Positions 52,629 to 61,506 are shown, counted from the stretch's first letter. The stretch: 64,000 nucleotides of DNA from Brucella grignonensis (GCF_002252505.1 NZ_NNRL01000147.1:62001-126000); one strand, 5' to 3'. Numbers and translations: made by a program. Notes: a model not told the origin generated them from the sequence alone.

Positions 52629-53977
52629 GCGGGAAAGATAATGCGGATGACGAGTCCCGGGCTCGCGTCATCAAGTTCAATCATTGCATCATGGAGTTCG
52701 GCAATCGCCTTTACCATGGCAAGCCCCAGCCCAGAGCCCGGTGTCGAACGGCTTTTCTCAAGTCGGTAGAGCCTACGCAGCACGTTTTCGCGTTCATCGG
52801 CCGGAATGCCCGGTCCGTTGTCCGTCACCTCCAGAAACAATTTTTCTCCGCTGTTACGTACAGTCACTACAACAGCCGGTCGATCGCCCGCGTGTTTGAG
52901 TGCATTCTCGATGAGATTTGAGACAAGCTGGGTGAGGAGTTCCGCATCTCCGTTGACCACCAATGGATGATCCGGCACATCGATATCCAACCTCGAGCCA
53001 TGATCTTCAGCATAAGACTGGTAGAATTCAGCGACTTTCGAAGTTGAGGTTGCAAGATCGAGCTGAATGAACCTTTCTCGCCGCGCTCCAGCCTCTATCT
53101 GAGCAATGCGCAGGAGTGCGTCGAAGGTCGAGAGGATCTTGCTGCTTTCCGCCTCGATTCGCTCCAGCTCCTCCGTGACCTTCTCACCCTTGCTTTCACG
53201 CTCAATGGCTAATTCGATGTCAATGCGCAGTCGGTTCAACGGTGTTTTCAGATCGTGGGCAATGTCCGAGGATATCTGGCGGTTGGTCTCAACCACAGCA
53301 CCGAGTGCAGCAATTGAGCGGTTCATCAGGGCGACGATGCGATCAATCTCGTCATTATGACTGGAAACCGGCAAACGTGTATCGAGTTTGCCGGCGTTGA
53401 CTGCATCAAGGGCGCTCCCAAGTTCAGAAATACGACGGTTGGTACTTGCCGCAATGGCAAAGGCGCCAGATAGAGTCAGTGCAACAATAAGTAGCAACGC
53501 CCATCCACACGCCTGCAGAAATATCTCTTCAATCTCACTGACATCTTCTGCGCTTTGACCAAGCGTCAGACGCATGGTTCCCAGAGAGATCGAGGCAATG
53601 AAGTAGGAGAAATCTTCTTCAAGCCCCAATGAGGTCGAAGCTATCTCCGCTTTGTCAGGCAATGGCTGACTTGGCTTGATATTGGAAACAAGTATATTCC
53701 CAGATGCATCAGTAAGATGAAAAATGGTTTCATGATTGCGCGTCGAGCGGATATGCTCATTCAATGAGTCAATGAATTCTGGTCGTCCACTTTCTCTAAA
53801 CAATTCTTGGAAGTAGTGAATATTGTTTTCAAGAACATTGAAATGGCGCTGTTTAAGCTCCGTCTTGATGACTAAAAAGGCAGCCGCACCTCCAACCAGG
53901 AGGCTGAGAAAAACAATGCCCGTCAACAGCGCCGCAAGCCGCGCAGTGATGCTCCTGTAAAATTCAACGGGGCGCAT
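52616..53977 (-). CDS. Sensor histidine kinase
   Basis: 453 residues. TM1 (about 10-32) and TM2 (about 155-178) flank a periplasmic sensor domain, then HAMP (NRRISELGSALDAVNAGKLDTRLP), HisKA (SSDIAHDLKTPLNRLRIDIE, phospho-His) and HATPase (NLIENALKHA, DNGPGIP, GSGLGLAMV). The start at 53977 (MRPVEF) lies inside the response regulator frame: overlap of 14 bp. Autophosphorylates and passes phosphate to the RR encoded upstream. Signal unknown; the linked PAP2, VTT and PepSY genes suggest envelope stress or metal sensing. Confidence 0.88.
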   Translation of the reverse strand: MRPVEFYRSITARLAALLTGIVFLSLLVGGAAAFLVIKTELKQRHFNVLENNIHYFQELFRESGRPEFIDSLNEHIRSTRNHETIFHLTDASGNILVSNIKPSQPLPDKAEIASTSLGLEEDFSYFIASISLGTMRLTLGQSAEDVSEIEEIFLQACGWALLLIVALTLSGAFAIAASTNRRISELGSALDAVNAGKLDTRLPVSSHNDEIDRIVALMNRSIAALGAVVETNRQISSDIAHDLKTPLNRLRIDIELAIERESKGEKVTEELERIEAESSKILSTFDALLRIAQIEAGARRERFIQLDLATSTSKVAEFYQSYAEDHGSRLDIDVPDHPLVVNGDAELLTQLVSNLIENALKHAGDRPAVVVTVRNSGEKLFLEVTDNGPGIPADERENVLRRLYRLEKSRSTPGSGLGLAMVKAIAELHDAMIELDDASPGLVIRIIFPAWKE

Positions 53978-54641
53978 GAAGCGAATAGCCCGTGCTACGA
54001 ACCGTGTAAAGCAAAGGGACACCGAATGGCTTATCAATCTTTGCTCTCAACCGGCTGATATGGGTTTCGACCACGCTGGTCTGCGGGTCGAAATGAAAAT
54101 CCCAGACGTTTTCGAGCAGCATGGTGCGGGTCAGTACACGCCCTTCCGCACGCATGAGTGCCTCAAGCAATTGGAACTCCTTTGGCTGGAGTTCAATCTC
54201 CGTTCCGGCCCGGCTTACACGTCTTTGAATGAGATCCATTTCAAGATCATGGACCCGCAACTTTGTTTTCTGTTCCTGAATGACGGGTCTGCGCGCCAGT
54301 GCATTCACACGAGCGGCAAGCTCGGAAAAAGCGAACGGTTTGACCAGATAGTCGTCGCCACCGGCTTCAAGACCTTCGACGCGGTCATTCACACCGCTGA
54401 CAGAAGTCAGAAAAATGACGGGTGTCTTTTTACCGGCCGCCCGCAGCGCCTTCACAGCAGACAGTCCGTCAAGGCCTGGCAGCATTCGATCAGCAATTAT
54501 GACATCGTAGTCTTCGCGCGTTGCCCGAAAGAGGCCATCCGCGCCATTTTCCAGATAATCGCAAACATGGCCAGCTTCAGTAAAGCCGTGGCGAACATAT
54601 TCCGCTGTTTTGCGGTCATCTTCGATCAACAATATTCTCAC
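53964..54641 (-). CDS. OmpR-family response regulator
   Basis: 225 residues. Receiver: ILLIEDD, phospho-acceptor Asp in VIIADRMLPG, VIFLTS, LVKPF; winged-helix DNA-binding domain: LQPKEFQLLEALMRAEGRVLTRTMLLENVWDF and TVRSTGYSL. Complete and intact. First gene of the operon with the kinase and the PAP2 fusion. Likely targets are the neighbouring TTTGTAAG-containing promoters (inference). Confidence 0.9.
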   Translation of the reverse strand: MRILLIEDDRKTAEYVRHGFTEAGHVCDYLENGADGLFRATREDYDVIIADRMLPGLDGLSAVKALRAAGKKTPVIFLTSVSGVNDRVEGLEAGGDDYLVKPFAFSELAARVNALARRPVIQEQKTKLRVHDLEMDLIQRRVSRAGTEIELQPKEFQLLEALMRAEGRVLTRTMLLENVWDFHFDPQTSVVETHISRLRAKIDKPFGVPLLYTVRSTGYSLHAPR

Positions 54642-55317
54642 AACAGCCTCGATTACTTCAGAAGGCAGTGAACCGGCAAAAACCCATCCAGATCAACCGC
54701 CGACCACTACTCCATAATTATAGACAAGTTCGCCGCCACACCAAGCAGTAAGGAGCACGGCTACGGCAAGTGCAAGTCATATGCCTCATCTCCGAAAATG
54801 AAGGCCAGGACCGCAAAACTCCAGTCGCAGGTGCCAAGAAAGCAGCGATATTTGCGATGGCTCCCTCACCCGAAAACAGCTTGTCCCTCGCTATGAGCGA
54901 ACGCATCGTATGCGAAGAGCGCAAGCCCCAGCACGATCGGGGAATGTATAATCATTGGGTGAATGAATTCGCTGCGCATCTGGCAACCTTTGTTCGAACA
55001 TTCGTTGTCATCACGGTGCTTAGCGCCATTCTATAGTTTCGCGACAAGACATCACAGTTGAGCAGGATCGATGTCAAGACAAGCATCTTCCTGATCCTCT
55101 CGGATCTCGCGGCCGATGCCTCCTGGATCTATTATTTCAAGGCGCTGAAACTGGTGCCGGCATCCCAGGTCGCGCCAATCGACAAACGGAGTTTGGTGCT
55201 TGTCTCAATCGCTACCTGATTGAATAAACCCAAAAAATTGAGGGCGCCACCAAAGGGGGATTGGCTGCGCCCGAACCAAAGAGGAATGGTGCCCCAAGAA
55301 CTTCTTGGCCAACAGCA
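54642..55317. other. Decayed region with fragments of membrane protein genes
   Basis: No intact gene. On the minus strand the end reads LTAWCGGELVYNYGVVVGG before a stop at 54693, like the C-terminus of a small membrane protein. On the plus strand 55037-55219 carries an EamA-like relic. The rest has no recognised feature. Confidence 0.5.
55037..55219 (+). pseudogene. EamA/DMT transporter remnant
   Basis: LSDLAADASWIYYFKALKLV followed by PASQVAPIDKRSLVLV is the conserved second-repeat region of EamA-type transporters (A-S-W-x-x-YF-x-AL-x-x-x-x-AS-x-VAPIDKLSVV). Truncated at both ends with an early stop and no start. Confidence 0.6.
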
Positions 55318-56124
55318 TCATGTATTCTTGGTGCGTGACCACTCGTCGCCGTCATGGGATACGGTCATGTAGACAACGACGGCAAGAATACCAACCAGGA
55401 AGATGGCGCTGGTCCAGGTGAACCCGAAACCGAGGCCACCGTATTCGGTCGGTTGTGCCATCAGATCGCCATAGGCTGCACCCATGGGACGGGTGAAGAT
55501 GTAGGCAAGCCAGAAGGCGAGAATGCCATTGACCTTGAAGAAATACCATGCTGCGGCAATCGCTGCGATCAGACCGGAATACATTAGTCCTGCCGAAAGG
55601 TAGCCCATGCCCAGCTGTTCAGCGGCGAGGTCTCCGGCTGCCGTACCCAATGCAAAAGTGAAGAGGATAGCCAGCCAGTAGAACGCTTCGCGCCGGAATG
55701 TGTAGATCGTATGGATTGAAAGCGTTTTTTCGAGCGCATACCAGACCGTGAAAGTGGCGGCGAGAGCACCTGAGAAAATTACTGTTGAAGTGACGAGGCT
55801 GACGCCGAAGATGTCGACCATGGTGTCGGTGATGAGCGTGCCGACCACGCTGACCAGAACAACGGTCAACCAGTAGATCCAAGGAATGTACTTGCGCTGG
55901 GCAAACTGGAACACCAGCGCAGCGATCAAGAGCCCGCCCATGATGACAGATGTGGTCGATAGGCCGAGGCCCAGGTTCATGTTAATGAAATCAGCCGCTG
56001 TCTCACCAACGGTTACGGCCAGGATCTTGACGATCCAGAAGTCGGGCGTAACCTGCGGTACGCGGTTGTACTCCCGGCTTCCGGAAACGGAAGCAGTTTC
56101 GGTTTCGATGGTAAGCGTGTCCAT
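55318..56124 (-). CDS. COG4705-type membrane protein
   Basis: 268 residues with eight to nine hydrophobic segments and the repeated pattern KVPQVTPDFWIVKILAVTVGETAADF-like start (here RVPQVTPDFWIVKILAVTVGET), ALGTAAGDLAAEQLGMG and ARPMGAAYGDLMA-like ends. These Asp/Gly/Glu motifs are typical of COG4705 proteins of unknown function in proteobacteria, sometimes suggested to be metal or small-ion transporters. Starts at 56124 (MDTLTIE), GGAG 6-7 bases upstream; the ATG at 56151 is less likely. Shares an upstream region with the small periplasmic gene at 56416. Confidence 0.8.
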   Translation of the reverse strand: MDTLTIETETASVSGSREYNRVPQVTPDFWIVKILAVTVGETAADFINMNLGLGLSTTSVIMGGLLIAALVFQFAQRKYIPWIYWLTVVLVSVVGTLITDTMVDIFGVSLVTSTVIFSGALAATFTVWYALEKTLSIHTIYTFRREAFYWLAILFTFALGTAAGDLAAEQLGMGYLSAGLMYSGLIAAIAAAWYFFKVNGILAFWLAYIFTRPMGAAYGDLMAQPTEYGGLGFGFTWTSAIFLVGILAVVVYMTVSHDGDEWSRTKNT

Positions 56125-56292
56125 TTTCGTCTCCGGAATGGCGCATGGCACCGGTTGGAATTAGGGGCCGGCGGATCGCGTAAACGTGCTTTGCAAACCA
56201 ACGACTGTGACTAGAATGGCTTGGGTTTCTCACAGCAATCGGTCCAGCAGATTACAGATTGGTAAGAAATCGCCGCCCCCGTGATTTACTGG

Positions 56293-56308
56293 CTTACAAA
56301 TTTGTAAG
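56293..56308. promoter_or_regulatory. 16-bp palindrome CTTACAAATTTGTAAG
   Basis: A perfect inverted repeat in the divergent promoter region between the COG4705 gene and the small secreted gene. A GGTAAG half-like motif occurs at 56260-56266 and TTTTGTAAGC at 58035-58043 upstream of the PepSY gene. Candidate binding site of the neighbouring OmpR-type regulator or another regulator. Confidence 0.5.
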
Positions 56309-56415
56309 CTTCCGGCGAAACCGTCGTAACTATTGGCAGACACATATACTGACGTTCGGTTCGCTGACGCGCCCGATCAGATCATCCCGGAAACACTCCC
56401 AACAGGATAACTCTC

Positions 56416-56682
56416 ATGAAGAAAATCATCTTCACACTCGCCATTTCCGCACTTGTCTTTGGTCGCCTTGCTGGCGGATTCGCTCACGCGGCACCGGTTG
56501 CTTGCGAAGATCTCAAGGCAAAGATCGAAGCCGAAATGCAAACGAAGAAGCCCGCCGCAGCTGACCAGGTGAAATTCAATGACCTGAAGGCCAAGGGTGA
56601 CGAACGCTGCAAGGCAGAAGACGATCACCGCGCCGACGACTTTTACACTCAGGCCCTGGCGCTCATTGGCGTTAAAGGCTGA
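56416..56682 (+). CDS. Small exported protein (88 aa), unknown
   Basis: Signal peptide (MKKIIFTLAISALVFGRLAGGFAHA). The mature part is a charged, mostly helical segment with two Cys (CEDLKAKIEAEMQ and ERCKAED) about 40 residues apart. No known domain recognised. Its neighbours are COG4705 and PAP2 genes, so it is likely a periplasmic component of this stress or envelope group. Confidence 0.75.
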   Translation: MKKIIFTLAISALVFGRLAGGFAHAAPVACEDLKAKIEAEMQTKKPAAADQVKFNDLKAKGDERCKAEDDHRADDFYTQALALIGVKG

Positions 56683-56759
56683 TCACAGCGAAAATACAAT
56701 CGCAACAACCGACAAGCTTTCTCGGCTTGCCGGTTTCAACTCGTTCAAGGCGAATATTC

Positions 56760-57380
56760 ATGAACCAAAACTATTTTCCGATCGACAGCTTCAACCTTGA
56801 ACTCTTTTCAATCCTGAATGCATCGAGCAATCCGCGACCGCTCGTTGTAGCTTTGGCAACATACGCCGCGGACTATGCGATCTATTTCCTTCCATTGCTG
56901 CTTGCCGGATTGTGGCTGTGGGGCAATTCGGATAGGCGCGGACAACTGGTCTCGACTTTTCTGGGCGCGGAACTCGCCCTTGGTCTGAACCAGATTGCGG
57001 GTTTGATCTGGTTTCACCCACGGCCATTCATGGTCCCGGTCGGCAACACGCTGGTCGAACATGTTGCTGACAGTTCCTTCCCGAGCGATCACGTGACTTT
57101 CATGGCGGCAATCGCGATCGGACTGTGGTGGCTTGCATGTGAACGAATTGCTGCGGGGTTGGCAGCTATTCTCACCATTTTGGTCGCCTGGTCGCGCATC
57201 TATCTTGGTGTTCATTTCCCTTTCGACATGGCTGGTGGCTTGCTGACCGCTGTTATCGGGATGCTGGTAATTTTGCCTTTCAGACCGTTCCTGGAAGGCA
57301 CTGTGATGGACTGCTTGCTACTGCCAACCTATCGGTGGGTGTTTTCGGCCCTAATCGCTTGGGGCTGGTGCCGGAGCTAG
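56760..57380 (+). CDS. PAP2-family phosphatase (undecaprenyl-diphosphatase, BcrC-like)
   Basis: 206 residues. Membrane protein with PAP2 motifs: WFHPRPFM, SSFPSDHVTF (catalytic His) and WSRIYLGVHFPFD (catalytic His). The family dephosphorylates C55-PP to recycle the cell wall lipid carrier and confers bacitracin resistance. Start at 56760 (MNQNYF), which is preferred over 56727. Downstream of the small exported protein by 77 bp. It appears with two other membrane-lipid phosphatase-like modules in this locus. Confidence 0.87.
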   Translation: MNQNYFPIDSFNLELFSILNASSNPRPLVVALATYAADYAIYFLPLLLAGLWLWGNSDRRGQLVSTFLGAELALGLNQIAGLIWFHPRPFMVPVGNTLVEHVADSSFPSDHVTFMAAIAIGLWWLACERIAAGLAAILTILVAWSRIYLGVHFPFDMAGGLLTAVIGMLVILPFRPFLEGTVMDCLLLPTYRWVFSALIAWGWCRS

Positions 57381-57395
57381 GAGCAGCAGTTCTTC

Positions 57396-57956
57396 TCATT
57401 GCGGGCCGTTTTCGAGTCTTTGAACGACTGAGCTGAGTTGTCGAATTTGTTCCTGCTGTTGGCGAAGAATCTCAGCGAGCTGTTCGCTGCGGATCTGGTC
57501 CATCTTGTCGTGCAACTGCATGATTTCAAGTTCTGCTTTCAGATTGACCTCGTAGTCATGCGAGACGGCCAGTCTGTCTTTATTGGCCTGGCGGTTCTGC
57601 GACATCATGATGACGGGAGCTTGGATCGCCGCAAGCATCGAAAGCACGAGGTTCAGAAACACAAACGGATAGGGATCGAAAACATCCTTGCCCGGCAGCG
57701 CAATAGTGTTCATCACAACCCATATCGCCAGGATAACGCCGAATGAAATGATGAAAGTCCAGGAGCCACCGAACGCAGCAACCTTGTCGGCAAGGCGTTG
57801 GCCGAGGGTCAGACGCTCGTGGAAGGTCTCGTTGATGTTCTCAGAGATTGCTACCCGTTTTGCCATACGTCGGAGCACGCGCTGTTCTCTTGCTGGCAGA
57901 TCATCATAGCCAGTTTGCAACAAATGTTCCGCGAGCTGCTGTACGTCATTATTCAT
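57396..57956 (-). CDS. DUF1003 membrane protein
   Basis: 186 residues. The DUF1003 core GSWTFIISFGVILAIWVVMN, PYPFVFLNLVLSMLAAIQAPVIMMSQNRQ and a basic KDRLAVSHDYEVNLKAE tail, then a coiled-coil C-terminus (LRQQQEQIRQLSSVVQRLE). Two transmembrane segments. Function unknown. Start 57956 (MNNDVQQ), with the ATG at 57971 less likely. Convergent with the PAP2 gene. Confidence 0.85.
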   Translation of the reverse strand: MNNDVQQLAEHLLQTGYDDLPAREQRVLRRMAKRVAISENINETFHERLTLGQRLADKVAAFGGSWTFIISFGVILAIWVVMNTIALPGKDVFDPYPFVFLNLVLSMLAAIQAPVIMMSQNRQANKDRLAVSHDYEVNLKAELEIMQLHDKMDQIRSEQLAEILRQQQEQIRQLSSVVQRLENGPQ

Positions 57957-58128
57957 TTTGCCTCCATGCACCTTGTTGGAAAGAGTTCTTATTCCCGCCG
58001 TATTACAGACGCTTCGACGCCATACAACATACGGTTTTGTAAGCGGTCAGCCAGAACATCGTAATAATCAATCCCCATCTTCGGTGCATGAGATTGGCAT
58101 GGTGCCGATCCAGAAAAAGGAGAGATCC

Positions 58129-58512
58129 ATGAAAAAGCTCATGATCATTGCCGCATCTGTTCTGGTTGCAGGTATCGGCGCTGCCGGCGTCACCGCTGCG
58201 TCTGCAGCGAATGATGGCGGAGCAAAGGATAAGGCCGAGATGCAGGCGCTGATGGGTTCCAAAATCTCGATCACCGACGCCATCAAGGCTGCTGAAACGG
58301 CTCAGCCCGGCAAAGTTGCCGAAGCGCAGTTCGATCTCGAAAAAGGCGCACCGGCTTACGAGATTTCGATCATCGCCGCTGACGGGACAGAGCACGACTT
58401 CATGGTCGACGCCAATACGGGTAAGGTCGAGAAACGCGCCGCCAATGAAGACCAGAACGGCGCCGAAGAAAACGGCGTGAACGGTGAAAGCGAAGAAGGC
58501 GAAAACGGTTAA
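58129..58512 (+). CDS. PepSY-domain exported protein
   Basis: 127 residues. Signal peptide (MKKLMIIAASVLVAGIGAAGVTAASA). A PepSY-like segment: KISITDAIKAAETAQPGKVAEAQFDLEKGAPAYEISIIAADGTEHDFMVDANTGKV (contiguous, quoted here by its ends), then an acidic Asn/Glu/Gly-rich tail. PepSY proteins inhibit peptidases or mediate envelope signals. Start at 58129, with AAGGAGAG 5 bases upstream. A TTTTGTAAG motif lies about 90 bp upstream, so possibly controlled by the nearby two-component system. Confidence 0.83.
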   Translation: MKKLMIIAASVLVAGIGAAGVTAASAANDGGAKDKAEMQALMGSKISITDAIKAAETAQPGKVAEAQFDLEKGAPAYEISIIAADGTEHDFMVDANTGKVEKRAANEDQNGAEENGVNGESEEGENG

Positions 58513-58834
58513 CAACATGCCCTCGTTGAGCTGCCGCCCGGATCACCTCCGGGCGGTGAGCTTCTGGTGGGGCATGTTCGAACCCGATCTTTTCGCCGGT
58601 ATTGAATGCGACATTTCCACTCTTCAACAGTGCAGTCTTCGGTTATGTTGCAAATTTTTCGTCAATACGTTGGATGGTAGGATTTGCCTTTTAGGCGGCT
58701 GAGTGTTTTCAGTGTTCAAAGACCGCCATTGCGATACGTCTGTCATTTTCTTATGCAATCGATGGTATCTGGCCGGTTCCGTTGCAAGCATCCGGATCGG
58801 TTGGAACAAGTCTTACCTCCGGACGCAATTATGC
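58513..58834. other. Intergenic stretch past the PepSY gene
   Basis: No gene seen. It contains a GC-rich hairpin at 58534-58556 and, near its right end, the decayed 3' side of an IS6-type transposase fragment. Confidence 0.5.
58534..58556. terminator. Hairpin, terminator-like but without T-tract
   Basis: CCGCCCGG pairs with CCGGGCGG around an ATCACCT loop, 22 bp after the PepSY stop. It probably ends the transcript, but without a run of T the mechanism is uncertain. Confidence 0.5.
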
Positions 58835-59021
58835 TACTTACCTTGATGTAAATCTCATCCAGGTTCCACTTCCGTGCCACCTGACGCCTCTTTCGATGGA
58901 GGCGTTCAAGCAGTCTTGGATTGAAATACAGAACCCAGTGATGCACCGTTGAATGATATATCGCAACGCCACGCTCTGCCATCATCTCCTTAAGGTTTCG
59001 CAAACTCAGATTGTAAGCCAA
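58835..59021 (-). pseudogene. IS6-family transposase remnant
   Basis: Reads AYNLSLRNLKEMMAERGVAIYHSTVHHWV, then LERLHRKRRQVARKWNLDEIYIKV, matching the N-terminal catalytic region of IS6/IS26-type transposases (SLRNLEEMMAERGI..HSTIHRWV..W..DETYIKV). Only about 60 residues remain; the DDE domain is missing past the first Asp. A relic. Confidence 0.8.
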
Positions 59022-59240
59022 GTATCACTACACACAAAAGAATGGTGGTCTTTTAACATCAATAATTCTCTGCTGATGAGAAGCGTAAATACTACATCCA
59101 TCATCATGGACGCATGGTTTGCAGCACAGCCCGATAAGATTTTACACATCTAAAACTCCAAAATACCTAGCCACTTTGATTGCTGACGAGACCGAACGAG
59201 GACTTCAAGCCGACAGCAGGCGGAAAATGGGAGGTCCATC

Positions 59241-59813
59241 TTGCGTACATCGCGTAAAATTCGGATCGCTGCCATAATCGGTGCGGTGCTGGTTCCTACG
59301 ATCCTGCATGCCGAGAGTAGTGTGATTGCATCCGAGAATTTTGTCGCCGCCGCGCAAGAGATAACGACTGATAGTTTGCCCGATCTGGTGCTGGCTTTCG
59401 AAACGGACCCCATGGGAGTAGCAAACTATCTCGAGAGCGAGATTGCAGGACGCGCAGCCGCGCGAAACTATATAACGGCGATGCTGCTGAACCGGCAGTT
59501 CGAACGCCTTGGTCGGCAATGGAAGTTATTGTTTGCAGATATCGCAGCCCTGTCTGAAGTAAAGGAACAGGACGGTGGCGTGTGGTTTCCGCGAGCCAAG
59601 GATACGGGCTTTTTGACAGGTGTACTCGCCACGGTGCTGGCGTCCCATTCCAAAGAAATTTCCATTTTCGCGCGCGGCGCCAGGATGCCTGCACCATCTC
59701 CGAACCAAGATACCGTCGAATGGCTGGCACAAGCAGCAAAGCCACTTTCGCGACCAGCAAGGTCGTATTTCCAGCGCGCTATGCTTGCAGGCTCTATGCG
59801 CCGGGCCGAATAA
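59241..59813 (+). CDS. Exported protein of unknown function (190 aa)
   Basis: Starts at TTG with GGGAGG 6 bases upstream. Signal peptide (MRTSRKIRIAAIIGAVLVPTILHA). The mature part has no recognised family; it includes VWFPRAKDTGFLTGVLATVLASHSKEISIFARG, and reads as a soluble helical protein. It lies between an IS6 relic and tRNA-Ser. Might be acquired DNA. Confidence 0.7.
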   Translation: MRTSRKIRIAAIIGAVLVPTILHAESSVIASENFVAAAQEITTDSLPDLVLAFETDPMGVANYLESEIAGRAAARNYITAMLLNRQFERLGRQWKLLFADIAALSEVKEQDGGVWFPRAKDTGFLTGVLATVLASHSKEISIFARGARMPAPSPNQDTVEWLAQAAKPLSRPARSYFQRAMLAGSMRRAE

Positions 59814-60061
59814 CGGGATGGGATTCGTTAAAAACCGATTGTGACCTCGGGAAGCGACAGACGCGTTTATCTCATTGTGCGAACAGGTGCAGGACAACGG
59901 TATCCGGTTTTCTCTTTTACGATATCCGGTTCGTATCCGACTTGTTGTCGACTTCCAGCAACCAAGCCCGAACGCGCTTGAAACGGAATGTACACTCAAA
60001 CTCAAGGTTTACAATGGCTTTTGAACGCCAACGAACGTGTGTGCCTGTTTGAAAGAACTAA

Positions 60062-60151
60062 TGGCGGAGGGGGTGGGATTCGAACCCACGGTACGATCTC
60101 TCGCACGCCGGTTTTCAAGACCGGTGCCTTAAACCGCTCGGCCACCCCTCC
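60062..60151 (-). tRNA. tRNA-Ser (anticodon UGA), CCA encoded
   Basis: 90-nt class II tRNA on the minus strand. Acceptor GGAGGGG pairs with CCCCTCC, D-loop GCCGAGCGG, anticodon arm ACCGG-TCTTGAAAA-CCGG with UGA (TGA), long variable arm, T-arm GGTTCGAATCC. CCA is encoded at 60064-60062. Confidence 0.95.
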
Positions 60152-60310
60152 GTATCTGAACGAAGCAGACTTGAACGCCTCTTTATCGTTATCAAACAGC
60201 AGCGTCAATCTGCCACTTGCTATCATCCGCTATTAAATGACTGATAGTCTTGCTCTTCAGGTTAATGAAGCATAAACTTGAGAATAACAGTCATAAAGAA
60301 AAGGGAACGT

Positions 60311-60769
60311 ATGAGCCTGGAATCGGTCAAGGCGTTTTTCGCAGACAAGGCACCCGAAATCGAAGTGATTGAACTGCCAACCAGTACGGCGACAGTCGCC
60401 CTCGCCGCCGAGGCACATGGTGTAGAACCAGGACAGATCGCTAAAACGCTTTCCTTCACGGCGAAAGACCGAACCATTCTGATTGTTACGCGTGGAGACG
60501 CGCGAATTGATAATCGCAAATTTAAAGACCGCTTTGGTACCAAGCCACGTATGCTGGACGCCGAAAGCGTATTGAACGAAACGAGCCACCCTGTCGGCGG
60601 TGTGTGCCCATTCGGGCTGCCTAACAACCTGCCCGTCTATTGCGATTTGTCGCTCAAAAGTTTTGAAGAAGTTGTGCCAGCCGCTGGCGCCACAAATAGC
60701 GCGGTGCGGATAACGCCGCAAAAAATAGCCGAACTTGTTTCGGCAGAATGGATTGATGTCTGCCAATGA
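60311..60769 (+). CDS. YbaK/EbsC-family aminoacyl-tRNA deacylase
   Basis: 152 residues. YbaK/ProRS insertion domain fold with VIELPTSTATVALAAEAHGV, QIAKTLSFTAKDRTILIVTRGDARIDNRKFK (Lys), and GTKPRMLDAESVLNETSHPVGGVCPFGL with the PVGGVCPFGL signature. Family members hydrolyse mis-charged tRNAs (for example Cys-tRNA(Pro)). Start at 60311 (MSLESVK), with AAGGGA upstream. Single gene between tRNA-Ser and rirA. Confidence 0.87.
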   Translation: MSLESVKAFFADKAPEIEVIELPTSTATVALAAEAHGVEPGQIAKTLSFTAKDRTILIVTRGDARIDNRKFKDRFGTKPRMLDAESVLNETSHPVGGVCPFGLPNNLPVYCDLSLKSFEEVVPAAGATNSAVRITPQKIAELVSAEWIDVCQ

Positions 60770-60859
60770 CAGCAATTCTTGCCCGAAATACCTGATCGCG
60801 ATGACGTGATGACTGAAGCGCTTTTTTGCCCTTTAAAGGTGATAAAGGGCTTCATATAT

Positions 60860-60877
60860 TTTAAGAATAGTTCTAAA
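60860..60877. promoter_or_regulatory. Irr-box-like (ICE) element upstream of rirA
   Basis: TTTAAGAATAGTTCTAAA, an imperfect palindrome close to the rhizobial iron-control element TTTAGAA-N3-TTCTAAA recognised by Irr. It lies about 144 bp before the rirA start and is consistent with iron control of rirA by Irr, as known in Agrobacterium. Confidence 0.6.
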
Positions 60878-61020
60878 GTGGATTCGAGATGAATGCACTC
60901 GCTTGGCACATCCCGCCTGAAAATTCCGGCTTCTGATGGGTTTGTGACGTAACAAAAGCAGAGTTTTCCTATGGATAAAACCATCTGGAAGGCTTGAGAA
61001 TGTGCTGAAAGGAATAATCA

Positions 61021-61482
61021 ATGCGTCTTACTCGTCAGACGAATTATGCCATTCGCATGCTTATGTATTGTGCCGCCAATGACGGCAAACTGAGCCGCGT
61101 TCCGGAGATCGCACGCGCTTATGGCGTATCGGAACTGTTTCTTTTCAAAATCTTGCAGCCTCTTGTCGAGCATAGTCTGGTTGAGACCGTGCGTGGCCGT
61201 AATGGCGGCGTGCGTCTTGGGCGCGCAGCAAAGGACATCTCCTTGTTCGATGTTGTGCGTGTAACCGAAGAAAACTTCGCCATGGCGGAATGCTTCGAAA
61301 ACGACGCCACTGAATGCCCGCTCGTCGATAGCTGTGGCTTGAATTCCGCACTACGCGAAGCACTGAATGCTTTCTTTGGTGTTCTGATGAAGTACAGCAT
61401 TGCAGATCTGGTTAAGGCACGTCCGAATGTTCGCGCCCTGCTAGGCATCGATGAAGTTGAAGTAGAGCGCGTTGCCAGCTGA
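61021..61482 (+). CDS. rirA: RirA, Rrf2-family iron-responsive regulator
   Basis: 153 residues. Rrf2 winged helix (LTRQTNYAIRMLMYCAAN, YGVSELFLFKILQPLVEHSLVETVRGRNGGVRL) and the Fe-S ligand cysteines C91 (AECFEND), C99 (ECPLVD) and C105 (SCGLN), spaced as in RirA. Family role in rhizobia and Brucella: repress iron-uptake genes when iron is sufficient. An Irr-box-like element is in its promoter and the haem-uptake operon is next door, convergent. Strong terminator downstream. Confidence 0.92.
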   Translation: MRLTRQTNYAIRMLMYCAANDGKLSRVPEIARAYGVSELFLFKILQPLVEHSLVETVRGRNGGVRLGRAAKDISLFDVVRVTEENFAMAECFENDATECPLVDSCGLNSALREALNAFFGVLMKYSIADLVKARPNVRALLGIDEVEVERVAS

Positions 61483-61506
61483 TCTTTAGCCGCAACCGGA
61501 AAATAC

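Noticed and set aside
54770-55036. 88-codon plus-strand frame
   Set aside because: Lies in decayed sequence, no Shine-Dalgarno, and shares no family features; minus-strand frames there look like the end of another decayed gene.
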